A stretch of DNA of 64,000 bases from Onishia taeanensis (GCF_013349955.1 NZ_JABVXC010000001.1:310001-374000), one strand, 5' to 3'. Counted from the first letter of the stretch, positions 56,030 through 64,000 are shown. Numbers and translations: made by a program. Notes: a model not told the origin generated them from the sequence alone.

Positions 56030-56929
56030 ATGCATTCCATGACCATTTCCGCACGCCCTTCGAAGCTGAGCCTGCCTCAGGTCAATCCCGGTGTGTCGAC
56101 GGTGCTGGAGTATCTGCTGCTCAAGTTTCCGGCCATCGGTGAGGCGACATGGCGTGAACGCATGGCCACCGGCAAGGTGCACCGTGATGACGGCTCCTGG
56201 ATTACGCCGGCGTCGCCCTTCAAGCCACATCTCCGCGTGTTCTATTACCGCGAAGTGGCAAGCGAGCCGAGCATTCCCTTCGCAGAGAAGATCCTCTATC
56301 GAGATGAGCACATTCTGGTGGCCTACAAACCGCACTTTCTGCCCGTTACGCCCGGCGGGCGCTACGTGAACGAGTGTCTGCAGCAGCGCCTGCGCAAAAG
56401 CACGGGCATCGAGTCGCTACAGGCAGTGCACCGCCTGGATAGGGTCACGGCAGGACTGGTGCTGTGCTCCCTCAATCCCGAGACCCGCGCGCTGTATCAT
56501 CAGCTATTCAAGTCACGGCATATCCACAAGACCTATCAGGCCATCGCCGAGATAGACGGCGATACGTCATTGGTGGGTCAGCAGTGGGACGTAAAGAATC
56601 GCATCGAGCCAAGCGAGCAGCGCTTTCGCATGCGGGTCAGCGAGGGCGATGCCAACAGCCATTCGGTGATTCGCTGCGTGCAGCAGACCGATACTCAGGC
56701 GCTGTTCGAATTGCATCCCGTCAGCGGGCGCCGCCACCAACTACGCGTGCACATGCAGTCACTCGGCTGGCCGATCCTGAATGACCGCTACTACCCGGTG
56801 CTGCAGCCGCTCTCCCCGGATGACTACACGCGCCCCTTGCAGCTGCTCTCCAAGGGCTTCGAGTTCATTGATCCCGTGACTAATGAGCCTAGGTGCATTG
56901 AATACGATGGCAACCTGGAGCTTGAATAG
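56030..56929 (+). CDS. RluA-family pseudouridine synthase
   Basis: A 299-residue synthase. The catalytic Asp lies in the RluA signature HRLDRVTAGLVL (about residue 136), followed by KTYQAIAEI and HPVSGRRHQLRVHMQSLGWPILND, typical of RluA-type enzymes; the N-terminal S4-like part is short (VSTVLEYLLLKF). The RNA target is unknown, possibly 23S rRNA or tRNA. ATG 56030 is used; GTG 56027 and ATG 56039 are alternatives and none has a clear ribosome site. It sits between an intact MFS gene and a broken copy of that gene. Confidence 0.85.
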   Translation: MHSMTISARPSKLSLPQVNPGVSTVLEYLLLKFPAIGEATWRERMATGKVHRDDGSWITPASPFKPHLRVFYYREVASEPSIPFAEKILYRDEHILVAYKPHFLPVTPGGRYVNECLQQRLRKSTGIESLQAVHRLDRVTAGLVLCSLNPETRALYHQLFKSRHIHKTYQAIAEIDGDTSLVGQQWDVKNRIEPSEQRFRMRVSEGDANSHSVIRCVQQTDTQALFELHPVSGRRHQLRVHMQSLGWPILNDRYYPVLQPLSPDDYTRPLQLLSKGFEFIDPVTNEPRCIEYDGNLELE

Positions 56930-56930
56930 C

Positions 56931-57304
56931 GCGGCGCCCTGTTCGACCGCTTCTCCGGCCCCAGGCTCACCTTCGCCATCATGCTGCTGTTGGGTGGAGT
57001 GCCGATCGCGCTACCGCTGCTACTGAGAATCAATCCCTAGCTGGCACTGATCCCTATCGCGCTCTGGGGCGCCGTGGGCTGGGGATTACAGGTATCGCAG
57101 GATAATGAGCTGATGAAAGCCCGCGAAGCCCAAGGCGACGGCAACCTGGCAGTGGCATTAAACGAATCCGCGCTTTATTCGGGAAGTGCTATCGGCGCTT
57201 CAATCGGCGGCCTAGCCCTTGCCATGCAGGTACCGCTCGACATGCTGTCAGTGGGTGCGGGGGTCGTGGCGCTGGTGGGAATGGTTACCTATCTTTCAAA
57301 ATAG
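56931..57304 (+). pseudogene. Truncated MFS transporter copy
   Basis: From 2 bp after the pseudouridine-synthase stop, the sequence aligns over about 370 bp with the C-terminal third of the MFS gene (55331-55700), with matches such as FDRFSGPRLTFAIMLLLGG and GNLAVALNESALYSGSAIGAS. An in-frame TAG at 57038-57040 replaces a Trp codon, and the N-terminal two thirds are missing. Divergence is too great for a very recent duplication. Confidence 0.85.
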
Positions 57305-57362
57305 ACTGCTAACGGCATCGCTGATCTCTAAACAGCGGCTCGTCAATACATGACAAACAGCT

Positions 57363-58367
57363 TTATTTGTCACGATTGCGTTTAATCTGTTCTTCAAGCG
57401 CTTCCAGATCTTTCAGGTCTTCTTCATCAGCCTCCAAGGCCTCTGCCTGGCGGCGGTGAGAGTCAAACTGGCCATAGCGCTCATGGGCGATAGCTTTAGC
57501 TCTTTGGGCACTGATAGTGCCGGCCCCATCCAGAATAGGCCGTTCACTAAAATCCAACAGCCGGTCAACATTACGGCGCCAGTAATCCAGCGTGAGATCC
57601 TTACGCTCCTTGGCACGCAACTCGGCCTGCTCCAGAAAGATCACCACCAAGCGATTAAGCGTATCGACCTCGTCAGCGGACAGATAATTCTTGGCTATGG
57701 TCACGTCCTGCTTACGCACTCGCGCGCCTTGCCAAGTGGTGAGTGCCATATTGGGCTCTTCTGGATTGGCACGACTCACTACTATTTCGGCTGCGGTTTG
57801 CTCAGTGACGGCATACAGCAGCTTGTTCTGCACTTCAGCAAAGAAGCGGTGAGCATCACTATCATCGGTGTGATAGTCACTGCTCAGGGCGAATAGATCG
57901 CGAACCTTCTGATAGAAGCGTTTTTCCGAGGCACGGATATCGCGTATACGTGCCAGCAATTCATCGAAATAATCCCAGCCACCCGGCTCTTTCAAACGCT
58001 CATCATCCATGACGAAGCCCTTGATCAGGTATTCGCTGAGATTGGCTGTGGCCCATTGACGAAATTGTGTTCCTCGCGGCGAGCGCACCCGATATCCCAC
58101 TGCCAAGATCATCGACAGGCTATACCAGTTGACTTTATAACGCTTCCCGTCAGAGGCAGTTGTCAAGGAAACCTTGACAACTGACTCTCGAGATAACTCG
58201 CCTTCTTTCAGTATGTTACGAACGTGCAAGCTTACATTCTGCTTCGTCGTCGCAAACAGTTCGGCCAGCTCAGCCTGGGTCAGCCATACGCTCCCGTCCT
58301 CGGCGTGTAGATATACCGCACTACGCCCATCATCGGTTCGGTAGAGGATCAGTTCACTGTTACCCAT
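57363..58367 (-). CDS. RhuM-family protein
   Basis: A 334-residue protein of the virulence-protein RhuM family, with the N-terminal DNA-binding-like segment WLTQAELAELFATTKQNVSLHVRNIL (29-54), then YRVRSPRGTQFRQWATANLSEYLIKGFVMDD (about 92-122), the strongest family signature. The C-terminus is a charged coiled coil. RhuM genes occur on pathogenicity and defence islands; the molecular function is unknown. Its presence agrees with the island reading of this region. Confidence 0.9.
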   Translation of the reverse strand: MGNSELILYRTDDGRSAVYLHAEDGSVWLTQAELAELFATTKQNVSLHVRNILKEGELSRESVVKVSLTTASDGKRYKVNWYSLSMILAVGYRVRSPRGTQFRQWATANLSEYLIKGFVMDDERLKEPGGWDYFDELLARIRDIRASEKRFYQKVRDLFALSSDYHTDDSDAHRFFAEVQNKLLYAVTEQTAAEIVVSRANPEEPNMALTTWQGARVRKQDVTIAKNYLSADEVDTLNRLVVIFLEQAELRAKERKDLTLDYWRRNVDRLLDFSERPILDGAGTISAQRAKAIAHERYGQFDSHRRQAEALEADEEDLKDLEALEEQIKRNRDK

Positions 58368-58392
58368 GAGCCAGCCCTATTGAGGTAGATAG

Positions 58393-58420
58393 CAAAAGCC
58401 CGCCTTATTTGGCGGGCTTG
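58393..58420 (-). terminator. Terminator following guaA remnant B
   Basis: AAGCCCGCC (58396-58404) and GGCGGGCTT (58411-58419) pair around TTATTT; on the minus strand a U-rich TTTTGCT follows. It lies 23 bp after the guaA-type stop codon, where the native guaA terminator would be. Confidence 0.88.
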
Positions 58421-58442
58421 ATAGACTAGCAAAGCCTGGCTT

Positions 58443-58553
58443 TCACTCCCACTCAATCGTCGCGGGCGGCTTGCTGCTGACGTCGTAGGTCACGCGGGAG
58501 ACGACGCTGGTCTCATTGATAATGCGGCTGAAGACGTTCTCCAGCAACACCAA
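58443..58553 (-). pseudogene. guaA: guaA 3'-end remnant B (old attachment site)
   Basis: The last 36 codons and TGA stop of a GMP synthase gene, reading [19 protein letters not shown] and then [17 protein letters not shown], match the GuaA C-terminus (E. coli ends [10 protein letters not shown]). No start or upstream part of guaA is present; the fragment begins at the stop of the GST gene. With remnant A it brackets the AbiE/MFS/RhuM segment. It is followed by a terminator. Confidence 0.9.
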
Positions 58554-59156
58554 CTAGGTGCCCCCCGCTTGCCGTGCCGCCCGCACTGCCGGCCTGTCTC
58601 CGATCAGCTCCACATAGCTCGCCAGCGTCGGCCATGGGGCAAGCGCAATACCGAAGAAGCGGCACCACCCAGTGACCGTATAGAGATAAGCGTCCGCGAC
58701 ACCGAAGCTCTCGCCCATCAAGTAACTTTGGTTACTCAACACGCTTTCGAGATAGTCAAAGCGCTTGAATATTTTGTCGCGGAAGAGAGCACAGGCCGTT
58801 TCAGGCAACCTCTCGTTGAACAGCGGCGCCAGGCCAGCGTGAATCTCACTGTTGATGAATGCCAGCCATTCCTGGAGCCGATATCGCTCCCAACTTTCGG
58901 CGGGTGGCGCGAGCGCCGTCTGCGATGATAGATCGGCCAGATACAGAAGTATGGCCGGGCCTTCAGTCAGTACCGAGCCGTCTTCCAATGCCAGTGCCGC
59001 GACGTACCCTTTCGGATTGATGGCAAGAAAGTCTTCCCCCGTCTCCGTCGTTTTATGGCGGTTATCCACGCGCACCAGTTCGAAGGGCAAACCCAGCTCA
59101 CGTAGAACGATATGGGGCGAGAGCGAGCAGGTGTTGGGCGCGTAATAGAGCTTCAT
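58554..59156 (-). CDS. Glutathione transferase, beta class (GstA-like)
   Basis: A 200-residue GST. Cys10 in YYAPNTCSLSPHI is the beta-class catalytic cysteine, NPKGYVAAL and EGPAILLYLAD are the glutathione-binding segments, and GVADAYLYTVTGW the helical-domain N-capping box. It conjugates or reduces electrophiles. ATG 59156 has AGGAGGA 6 nt upstream. Its stop adjoins guaA remnant B. It diverges from a LysR regulator. Confidence 0.92.
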   Translation of the reverse strand: MKLYYAPNTCSLSPHIVLRELGLPFELVRVDNRHKTTETGEDFLAINPKGYVAALALEDGSVLTEGPAILLYLADLSSQTALAPPAESWERYRLQEWLAFINSEIHAGLAPLFNERLPETACALFRDKIFKRFDYLESVLSNQSYLMGESFGVADAYLYTVTGWCRFFGIALAPWPTLASYVELIGDRPAVRAARQAGGT

Positions 59157-59276
59157 GGCAGTTCCTCCTGTTGATAGACCACGCTGACAATCGACATGGA
59201 CCTATCGAGGGTGCTTCTCGCTCGACTACCTGTAAAATTAATCCTCCAACAAGTAACCATTAGCTGAGCTACTCCC

Positions 59277-60161
59277 ATGATGAATCTCGTCCACTGGCGC
59301 TTGATTGTCGCTGTTGCGGACGCGGGCGCCATCTCGCGGGCCGCCGAAAGGGTCGGCATGACCCAGTCCGGCGCCAGCCAGGCCATCGCTCAGATGGAAA
59401 AGACGCTGGGAGCAAAGCTGTTCACCCGTTCGCGCGGGGGAATCAGTGTGACCGCCTTTGGTGAACCGGTAATCGCGCACGCCCGTTCCATGTTGGCGAG
59501 TCTCGAAGCAATCCACGGCTTGGCTGACGAGCAAGAAGGGCTTGGTAGCGGTCGTATCCGTCTAGGTAGCTTTCCCTCGGTCATCTCGAATCAACTCCCT
59601 CCCCTACTGACCACCTTCCGTCAGCGCCACCCTGGTATCGAGGTCGTAGCCCTGGAAGGTACCGATGAAGAAGTTGAGGCGTGGTTAGCCAGTGGCGCCA
59701 TCGACCTCGGTGTGGTGTTGAATCCCACACCGGACCGTCAAGCCTTGATACTCGGTCGCGATTCTTGGGTAGTCCTGACACCCACTTCCCATCCGTTGGC
59801 GCGACGCGCGTCTACGCAAGGTGTCGACTTCGCTGAAATCGCCACACAGCCGTTCATTCACGCCACTGGCGGCTGCACTGTGAATGGCCAGAGCTTGGCT
59901 CGAGATGCGGGATTGGAATTAGCGGATATTCAAGTGACTGTACGCGACTGGGCTAGCGCCTGCGCGTTAGTACGCGAGGGTATGGGCATCGCAATAGTGC
60001 CGGAATCCATACTACCGGCGGATAGAAAGGGGGTGCGCGCGCTGCCGTTGGCACCATCGATAGACCGGAGATTCGGACTGGTCGCTCCAAACTCGCTAGC
60101 AACCAACCGACCCTTGAACAGGTTCTGGCAGCATGTGGCAAAAGCCACCAAGCAAGAGTAA
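59277..60161 (+). CDS. LysR-family transcriptional regulator
   Basis: A 294-residue LysR regulator with N-terminal winged helix (AGAISRAAERVGMTQSGASQAIAQMEKTLGAKLFTR, about 16-51) and a two-lobe inducer domain with RIRLGSFPS (about 95). ATG 59277 is followed by a second ATG. It is divergent from the GST gene by 120 bp and probably regulates it. Confidence 0.92.
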   Translation: MMNLVHWRLIVAVADAGAISRAAERVGMTQSGASQAIAQMEKTLGAKLFTRSRGGISVTAFGEPVIAHARSMLASLEAIHGLADEQEGLGSGRIRLGSFPSVISNQLPPLLTTFRQRHPGIEVVALEGTDEEVEAWLASGAIDLGVVLNPTPDRQALILGRDSWVVLTPTSHPLARRASTQGVDFAEIATQPFIHATGGCTVNGQSLARDAGLELADIQVTVRDWASACALVREGMGIAIVPESILPADRKGVRALPLAPSIDRRFGLVAPNSLATNRPLNRFWQHVAKATKQE

Positions 60162-60265
60162 GCCGACCTTGAGGTATAATCCCGTTGCGAGCGCAGCTCG
60201 ACACAACAAAAACCCTCCTGATGGCGGGCTATATGAGGCCTGATGACGTACTTCGCGACTCGTAC

Positions 60266-61213
60266 CTATTCGGTCTGTGTCTCCCTGGAGGGGATGAAGT
60301 GCAGCACGCCCACGACGACCGAGCCCACCAGAAAGCCGATCAACGCAGAGCACAGCGTATTGAAGCTCCAGCCCAGCATGCCGCCGAGGCCACCGGTTGC
60401 CTCGGCGATGCCCTGCTCGACATGGTGGACCCACGCATAGGGCGCGTTGAACCAGCCCGTGCCATCGGCACCCAGGTTGACCAGCAGGATATGCCCGCCC
60501 ACCCAGAGCATGGCGACGGTGCCCACCACCGAGATGACCGCTAGCACCTTGGGCATGGCAGTCACTAGACTCCGGCCCAGCGTCTGAATGCCCGAACTAT
60601 CGTGCTGGGCGAGCTTCAGGCCGAGATCATCCATCCTGATCAACAGCGCCACCACGCCATACACCAGAATGGTGATGAAAAACGCGACCACCACCAGGCT
60701 CGCCAGCTGTGACCAGAATCCCTGATGGGAGACGGCGGAAAGCGCGATCACCATGATCTCGGCGGACAGAATCAGGTCGGTCCGAATGGCATTGCCGACG
60801 ATCTTTTTCTCGGCCTCCGGCCCCTTTTCAACCGACGGCTTGTCGTCATCCTGCTCCCCGGAGAGCTTGTGCCAGACCTTCTCCGCGCCCTCAAAGGCCA
60901 GATAGGTACCCCCCACCATCAGGATGATCGGCAGTAGAAAAGGCAAAAAGTGATTCAGCAGCAAGGCCACCGGCAGGATAAAAACCAGCTTGTTGCGGAT
61001 CGACCCCAGCGCGATCTTCTTCACGATCGAGAGTTCACGCTCCGCCGTTACCCCCTGCAAGTACTGCGGGGTCACCGCCGTATCATCGACAACCACCCCG
61101 GCCGCCTTCGCCGTCGCACGCCCAGCGGCGGCACTCACATCATCCAGTGATGCTGCGGACAACTTCGCCAATGCGGCGATGTCATCCAGTAGTCCTATCA
61201 AGCCGCCGATCAT
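60266..61213 (-). CDS. yedI: DUF808/YedI-family membrane protein
   Basis: A 315-residue protein with the family opening GLIGLLDDIAALAKLSAASLDD and DDTAVTPQYLQG, then about six helices (LVFILPVALLLNHFLPFLLPIILMVGG and others) and the tail GWSFNTLCSALIGFLVG. Role unknown. ATG 61213 follows AGGAGG by 6 nt; an upstream ATG has no ribosome site. Confidence 0.9.
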   Translation of the reverse strand: MIGGLIGLLDDIAALAKLSAASLDDVSAAAGRATAKAAGVVVDDTAVTPQYLQGVTAERELSIVKKIALGSIRNKLVFILPVALLLNHFLPFLLPIILMVGGTYLAFEGAEKVWHKLSGEQDDDKPSVEKGPEAEKKIVGNAIRTDLILSAEIMVIALSAVSHQGFWSQLASLVVVAFFITILVYGVVALLIRMDDLGLKLAQHDSSGIQTLGRSLVTAMPKVLAVISVVGTVAMLWVGGHILLVNLGADGTGWFNAPYAWVHHVEQGIAEATGGLGGMLGWSFNTLCSALIGFLVGSVVVGVLHFIPSRETQTE

Positions 61214-61414
61214 GGAAGCCTCCTGCATCAATAAAAGGTGAAGATAGTAAAGCACACGACTGCTGCCGGGGGTCTCAGGGACATTAATACCGTATGGCCC
61301 TGGCGGTTAGGGAGGAAAGTTCATAATGCACGGTGGGATGGGTGAGGCAGGTAGCAAATCGCGATGCTGAAAACTCAACGTCAGGCGAAATCTCACGTTT
61401 TTGGCATGCAGAAA

Positions 61415-61444
61415 CACCAAAGCCCGCCGAAGCGGGCTTTGGTG
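61415..61444 (-). terminator. Hairpin terminator of the broken cold-shock gene
   Basis: A 13-bp perfect stem (CACCAAAGCCCGC, 61415-61427, with GCGGGCTTTGGTG, 61432-61444) with loop CGAA. On the minus strand it is followed by TTTCTGC. It lies just downstream of the csp remnant. Confidence 0.75.
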
Positions 61445-61485
61445 CTCGAAGCCTTGCGGCTCGACAGCGCAGACTAACCCGGAAG

Positions 61486-61713
61486 TTAGGAAGCCGGACG
61501 TTTGAAGCCTGAAGGCTTTTCTTGCGCTGAGTCACGTCAAACGAGACGTCTTGACCATCCTGCAGGGATTTAAAGCCTTCAAGCTTGAATCTCGGAGAAA
61601 TGGACGAACAGATCGTCACCACCTTCGGCGGGGTTACACCTCCAGCACCTTGGCATTTTCTGCTCTTCTTTGGCTGCAGTTGAGGGAATATTCATTCCCT
61701 ACTACCCGGCCAT
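61486..61713 (-). pseudogene. Cold-shock protein (CspA family) pseudogene
   Basis: On the minus strand ATG 61713 has AAGGAG 9 nt upstream, but the frame stops at once (TAG TAG after three codons) and the RNP1-bearing N-terminal third is unrecognisable. Further on AEGGDDLFVHFSEIQ appears in one frame and GFKSLQDGQDVSFDVTQ, then LQASNVRLPNF, in the next; a one-base insertion at CAAGCTTGAAGG separates them. Together they cover the C-terminal two thirds of a Csp. It is no longer functional as read, and its promoter region underlies the 3' end of the next gene. Confidence 0.85.
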
Positions 61714-61730
61714 GTGTTCAGATCTCCTTT

Positions 61731-63311
61731 TCATAGAACAGGGTAATTAAGCTGCTTCATTCCCATAAGCTCGTAGACCCCTTTCAGGTTGTCTGTGGTG
61801 GGCTTGTCTTCACGAAGCCAGCGAACCGATACACCGAGATAGCAGGCCCACAGAACGCCTTTCTTGAATAGCCGCCATTGGCGAGTCTTTGCCATCACTT
61901 CGATATATTGGTTCACGAGCAGGTACTGGTACTCACCGGCTGTGTACTTGGCAGCATCGAACGCTTGCTGGTAGTGAGTCGCAGCAGACGCATAGTCTTC
62001 GGCGCGATAACAGACAACACCACGCAACCAGTGCAGAAGCCAGGTGAGTCGCTCAGCCACCTCCGCCTGGTTCATGTCCTCCTCAAGCGCATCAATGACC
62101 GCCGGACTGAGCTCGGGATCCTTGCGCTTCGATAGGCCACGCTTGATCAGAGGCACAATACCTACGGGGGGAGGTTGGCGCCAGCGAGACACGATATCCA
62201 CAGGCACTTGTGCCACATAAGAGCCATATCTACTCTCGTTCCAATTCACAATTAATGGATCAGGCTCGCCTGCCGTACTTGAATGATGTCGTAAAACTTC
62301 CGCGGCGCTTTGGCGTTTTGCCTCAAAGAAAGCCCAAAAATCAGGTGCCATCTTCAGCCCCAATAGCACTTGGGCATCATGATCTGGATCGGGGCCGATC
62401 TGGCTTAGCTGCGCCTCATACTCCCGATAGAAGCCTTCAAGCTCCTCGTTCATCCAGCTGACATATAAACGGATCTGCTCGCAGAGTTCGTCCAGGAAGT
62501 CCTGGCCATACGCTTGGCTAATAAGAGAAGTAGCCATGGTTGCCATTCTAGCAAGGGCCGCATGGGTAATAATGGCATCTTGCAACGGCTTTTCGATCGG
62601 GTTACCGACAGCCTCCTGCACCTTGAACGATTCTTTCAGGTTCTGCAGCAAGTTCCCTAAAGAAGGGATGTGCCCGCGTTGATGCCAGTTCCTAGCCGTT
62701 TTCTCGTTTTGCCACTCGTTGGTTTTGGGGTCTTGTCCTTCGGAGCTGGGTTGTCTATGGAAGTTCGCCAAGGTTTGACCGCAGGATTCATAGGCCCAGT
62801 TAAGCACCTTGCTAAGCGGCGATACTTGGCGCCCTGCTTTTGTGGTTGGCAGGAACCAGAAGGGATCCGACGGCCGGATGGGTTGAACGACGAAGCCCAA
62901 ATATTTCAACCACTCCCTCGTCAAGGAACGCGTACCTTCGTCAGCCAGGTAAGTCACCAGTAAGAACCTGATAGAGTCACGCTTGCTCATGAAGGTACCT
63001 TGGGTTGTAACCAGAGACGCATATAGGCCATACAAATCATTGATCAGGCCTGTCAGTTGACGCTCACGTACCGGACAGCGGATATAGGGTTCCAGGCACT
63101 GCGCCAACAGGGTAAATAACTCCTCAACATTGGGCTGTAGCTCGCCCTTCTCCTGCGTCAATCGCTGCAGGCGGGTCTGAATGGTTTTCTTCTGTTCTTC
63201 GGCAAAGCCGGTTGGCCCCTTTTGATTTTCTTTGGTTCGCGGCAGAACCCCGGTGATGTCGAATAAAATTTTCACCAAGCTACCGAGGGTAGGTAGAGCG
63301 TATCGAGTCAT
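61731..63311 (-). CDS. Unrecognised 526-residue protein
   Basis: I cannot assign a family. The sequence is mostly helical and soluble: RLQRLTQEKGELQPNVEELFTLLAQ near 50-75, a charged middle with a Pro/Trp-rich stretch (RPSDPFWFLP, about 146), and helices near 440-480 with a TPR-like RAEDYASAATHYQQAFDAAKY. No signal peptide, nuclease, ATPase or protease motif is visible. AGGAAAG precedes ATG 63311 by 7 nt. GC is below the window average. The small gene at 63359 lies 47 bp upstream in the same direction. Its 3' end runs into the leader of the dead csp gene, suggesting later insertion. Confidence 0.75.
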   Translation of the reverse strand: MTRYALPTLGSLVKILFDITGVLPRTKENQKGPTGFAEEQKKTIQTRLQRLTQEKGELQPNVEELFTLLAQCLEPYIRCPVRERQLTGLINDLYGLYASLVTTQGTFMSKRDSIRFLLVTYLADEGTRSLTREWLKYLGFVVQPIRPSDPFWFLPTTKAGRQVSPLSKVLNWAYESCGQTLANFHRQPSSEGQDPKTNEWQNEKTARNWHQRGHIPSLGNLLQNLKESFKVQEAVGNPIEKPLQDAIITHAALARMATMATSLISQAYGQDFLDELCEQIRLYVSWMNEELEGFYREYEAQLSQIGPDPDHDAQVLLGLKMAPDFWAFFEAKRQSAAEVLRHHSSTAGEPDPLIVNWNESRYGSYVAQVPVDIVSRWRQPPPVGIVPLIKRGLSKRKDPELSPAVIDALEEDMNQAEVAERLTWLLHWLRGVVCYRAEDYASAATHYQQAFDAAKYTAGEYQYLLVNQYIEVMAKTRQWRLFKKGVLWACYLGVSVRWLREDKPTTDNLKGVYELMGMKQLNYPVL

Positions 63312-63358
63312 GGCATCACTTTCCTAGGTTCTAGGGGACTTCCCTGTCCCCATTGCTG

Positions 63359-63511
63359 TTATTTTTTGTTAGAGGTGCGACTCTCTTTAATTTGCTTGCC
63401 GTGGTTCCCGTTGGATTTGGCATTCTTGATGTTTTGACCAGTTGTGCCTTTATTGCGGTTCAGTGTATCGGCACGATCATTTAGTTGCGCGCGGGTCTTT
63501 TGGTTTGCCAT
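63359..63511 (-). CDS. Small basic Asn/Lys-rich protein (50 residues)
   Basis: Starts MANQKTRAQLNDRADTL and ends KESRTSNKK; very rich in Asn, Lys, Arg, Gly and Thr, with no hydrophobic core, so probably disordered. ATG 63511 has AGGAG 8 nt upstream. The tail includes repeated N-G/N-K motifs. Its proximity and direction suggest co-transcription with the 526-residue gene; GGGGAC/GTCCCC (63334-63351) between the two could form a weak hairpin. Similar very small Asn-rich proteins occur in gammaproteobacterial accessory DNA, but I cannot name a family. Confidence 0.65.
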   Translation of the reverse strand: MANQKTRAQLNDRADTLNRNKGTTGQNIKNAKSNGNHGKQIKESRTSNKK

Positions 63512-63630
63512 AAGGTAATCTCCTGTGAGTGTGTTGCAGGGCTCAGGCTATCGCCCCTGTGTGGCCCCGGCGAGGTCAAAGTTGGCGACACGTTTTTAAA
63601 TGGCCGGACATGCAACTACTACCAACCACG

Positions 63631-63657
63631 ATGACTAGGGCCCATACACCTAGTCAT
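63631..63657. repeat. Perfect 9-bp inverted repeat
   Basis: ATGACTAGG (63631-63639) and CCTAGTCAT (63649-63657) flank a 9-nt spacer, between the 50-residue gene and the partial gene at the right edge. No U run follows on either side, so it is more like an operator or recombination site than a terminator. Confidence 0.5.
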
Positions 63658-63773
63658 ACGTCATGCCTTCCGTGCGGCCGATGGCATGCGATTCAGCGCC
63701 GCGCTTAAGCCTTCTATGCTGAATTAAGGCGAACCGAGGACTTCTTGGAAATAGCTTGCTCCGTGGCGACAAC

Positions 63774-64000
63774 CTACTCGGCGTCCGGTGCGGAACGACC
63801 CTGACCTCGCCAAACGTGCGGTGGCACAGGCATTCGATAGTGACGGCAAGCCGTGAGAAGGATTGGAGTCAGGCGAGTTCGAACAGCGCTAACCTGCTCC
63901 TCCAGTGGATGCTCTTCCATCACGCGATTAATTAGACTTAAAACGGCTTCTAGTGAATCATTGAGTGGCAGACCTGGTACCGACAACCCGTGATCTCGAT
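63774..64000 (-). CDS. Hypothetical protein, C-terminal part
   Basis: The frame is open to the right edge; 74 codons are present including LNDSLEAVLSLINRVMEEHPLEEQVSAVRTRL and a final VPPHVWRGQGRSAPDAE. The real start lies outside the window. The helical part has no motif I recognise, so no function is offered. Confidence 0.45.
   Translation of the reverse strand, partial: RDHGLSVPGLPLNDSLEAVLSLINRVMEEHPLEEQVSAVRTRLTPILLTACRHYRMPVPPHVWRGQGRSAPDAE

Noticed and set aside
51450..64000. Searched for integrase, transposase or IS ends in the accessory region
   Set aside because: No recombinase motif or transposase was seen; mobility genes, if any, lie outside the window.

Overview
The window looks like a chromosome segment of a GC-rich gammaproteobacterium of the Halomonas type. 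This rests on the gene complement and order (dapA-bamC next to purC, rluB-scpB-scpA, purL-mltF, tadA, nadA beside four tandem tRNA-Lys genes), high GC, strong AGGAG ribosome binding sites and a halophile-like set of membrane and stress genes. The genus is inferred; no rRNA is present to confirm it.

Layout. 1-7.8 kb: end of trmO, then purC, an MBL-fold hydrolase, bamC and dapA on the minus strand (lysine/purine/outer-membrane housekeeping), bcp, and a perM/TusA-like pair divergent from bepA. 8-14.7 kb: nadA, four identical tRNA-Lys(UUU), and the rluB-scpB-scpA cluster (rRNA modification and condensin) followed by a RadD-type helicase. 14.8-23.8 kb: purL, mltF overlapping a CHASE-GGDEF diguanylate cyclase, tadA, tesB, tRNA-Thr(CGU). 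24-35.9 kb: small membrane proteins (Pmp3, DUF1206, MgtC/DUF4010), a RIO-like kinase, a zinc alcohol dehydrogenase with a divergent AraC regulator, a PatZ-like acyl-CoA synthetase/GNAT fusion, YrhK-like protein, dbpA and yeeN. 36-51.5 kb: a PAS-only membrane sensor, a PAS-GAF-GGDEF cyclase divergent from a second, lipoprotein MltF-like transglycosylase, an oxidoreductase with a divergent HxlR regulator carrying two N-terminal cysteines, a DAACS symporter, yghU, rlmA, an MscS-family channel and a delta-class carbonic anhydrase split by a frameshift in a C8 run.

51.6-64 kb is accessory. Two separate remnants of the 3' end of guaA (51.63 and 58.44-58.55 kb, minus strand), each followed by a terminator, mark old integration junctions. 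Between them lie an AbiEi/AbiEii toxin-antitoxin pair, an XRE/MmyB regulator with a divergent MFS exporter, an RluA-type pseudouridine synthase, a broken copy of the MFS gene and a RhuM-like gene. To the right follow a GST/LysR pair, a YedI protein, a broken cold-shock gene and an unrecognised 526-residue gene with an upstream 50-residue gene. The best reading is that intact guaA lies beyond the right edge and that foreign DNA accumulated at its 3' end.

A second theme is the unusual number of short tandem duplications (units of 6-17 bp, 2-4 copies) in intergenic DNA, often touching a start or stop codon. I see no CRISPR array, insertion sequence, integrase or rRNA in the window.
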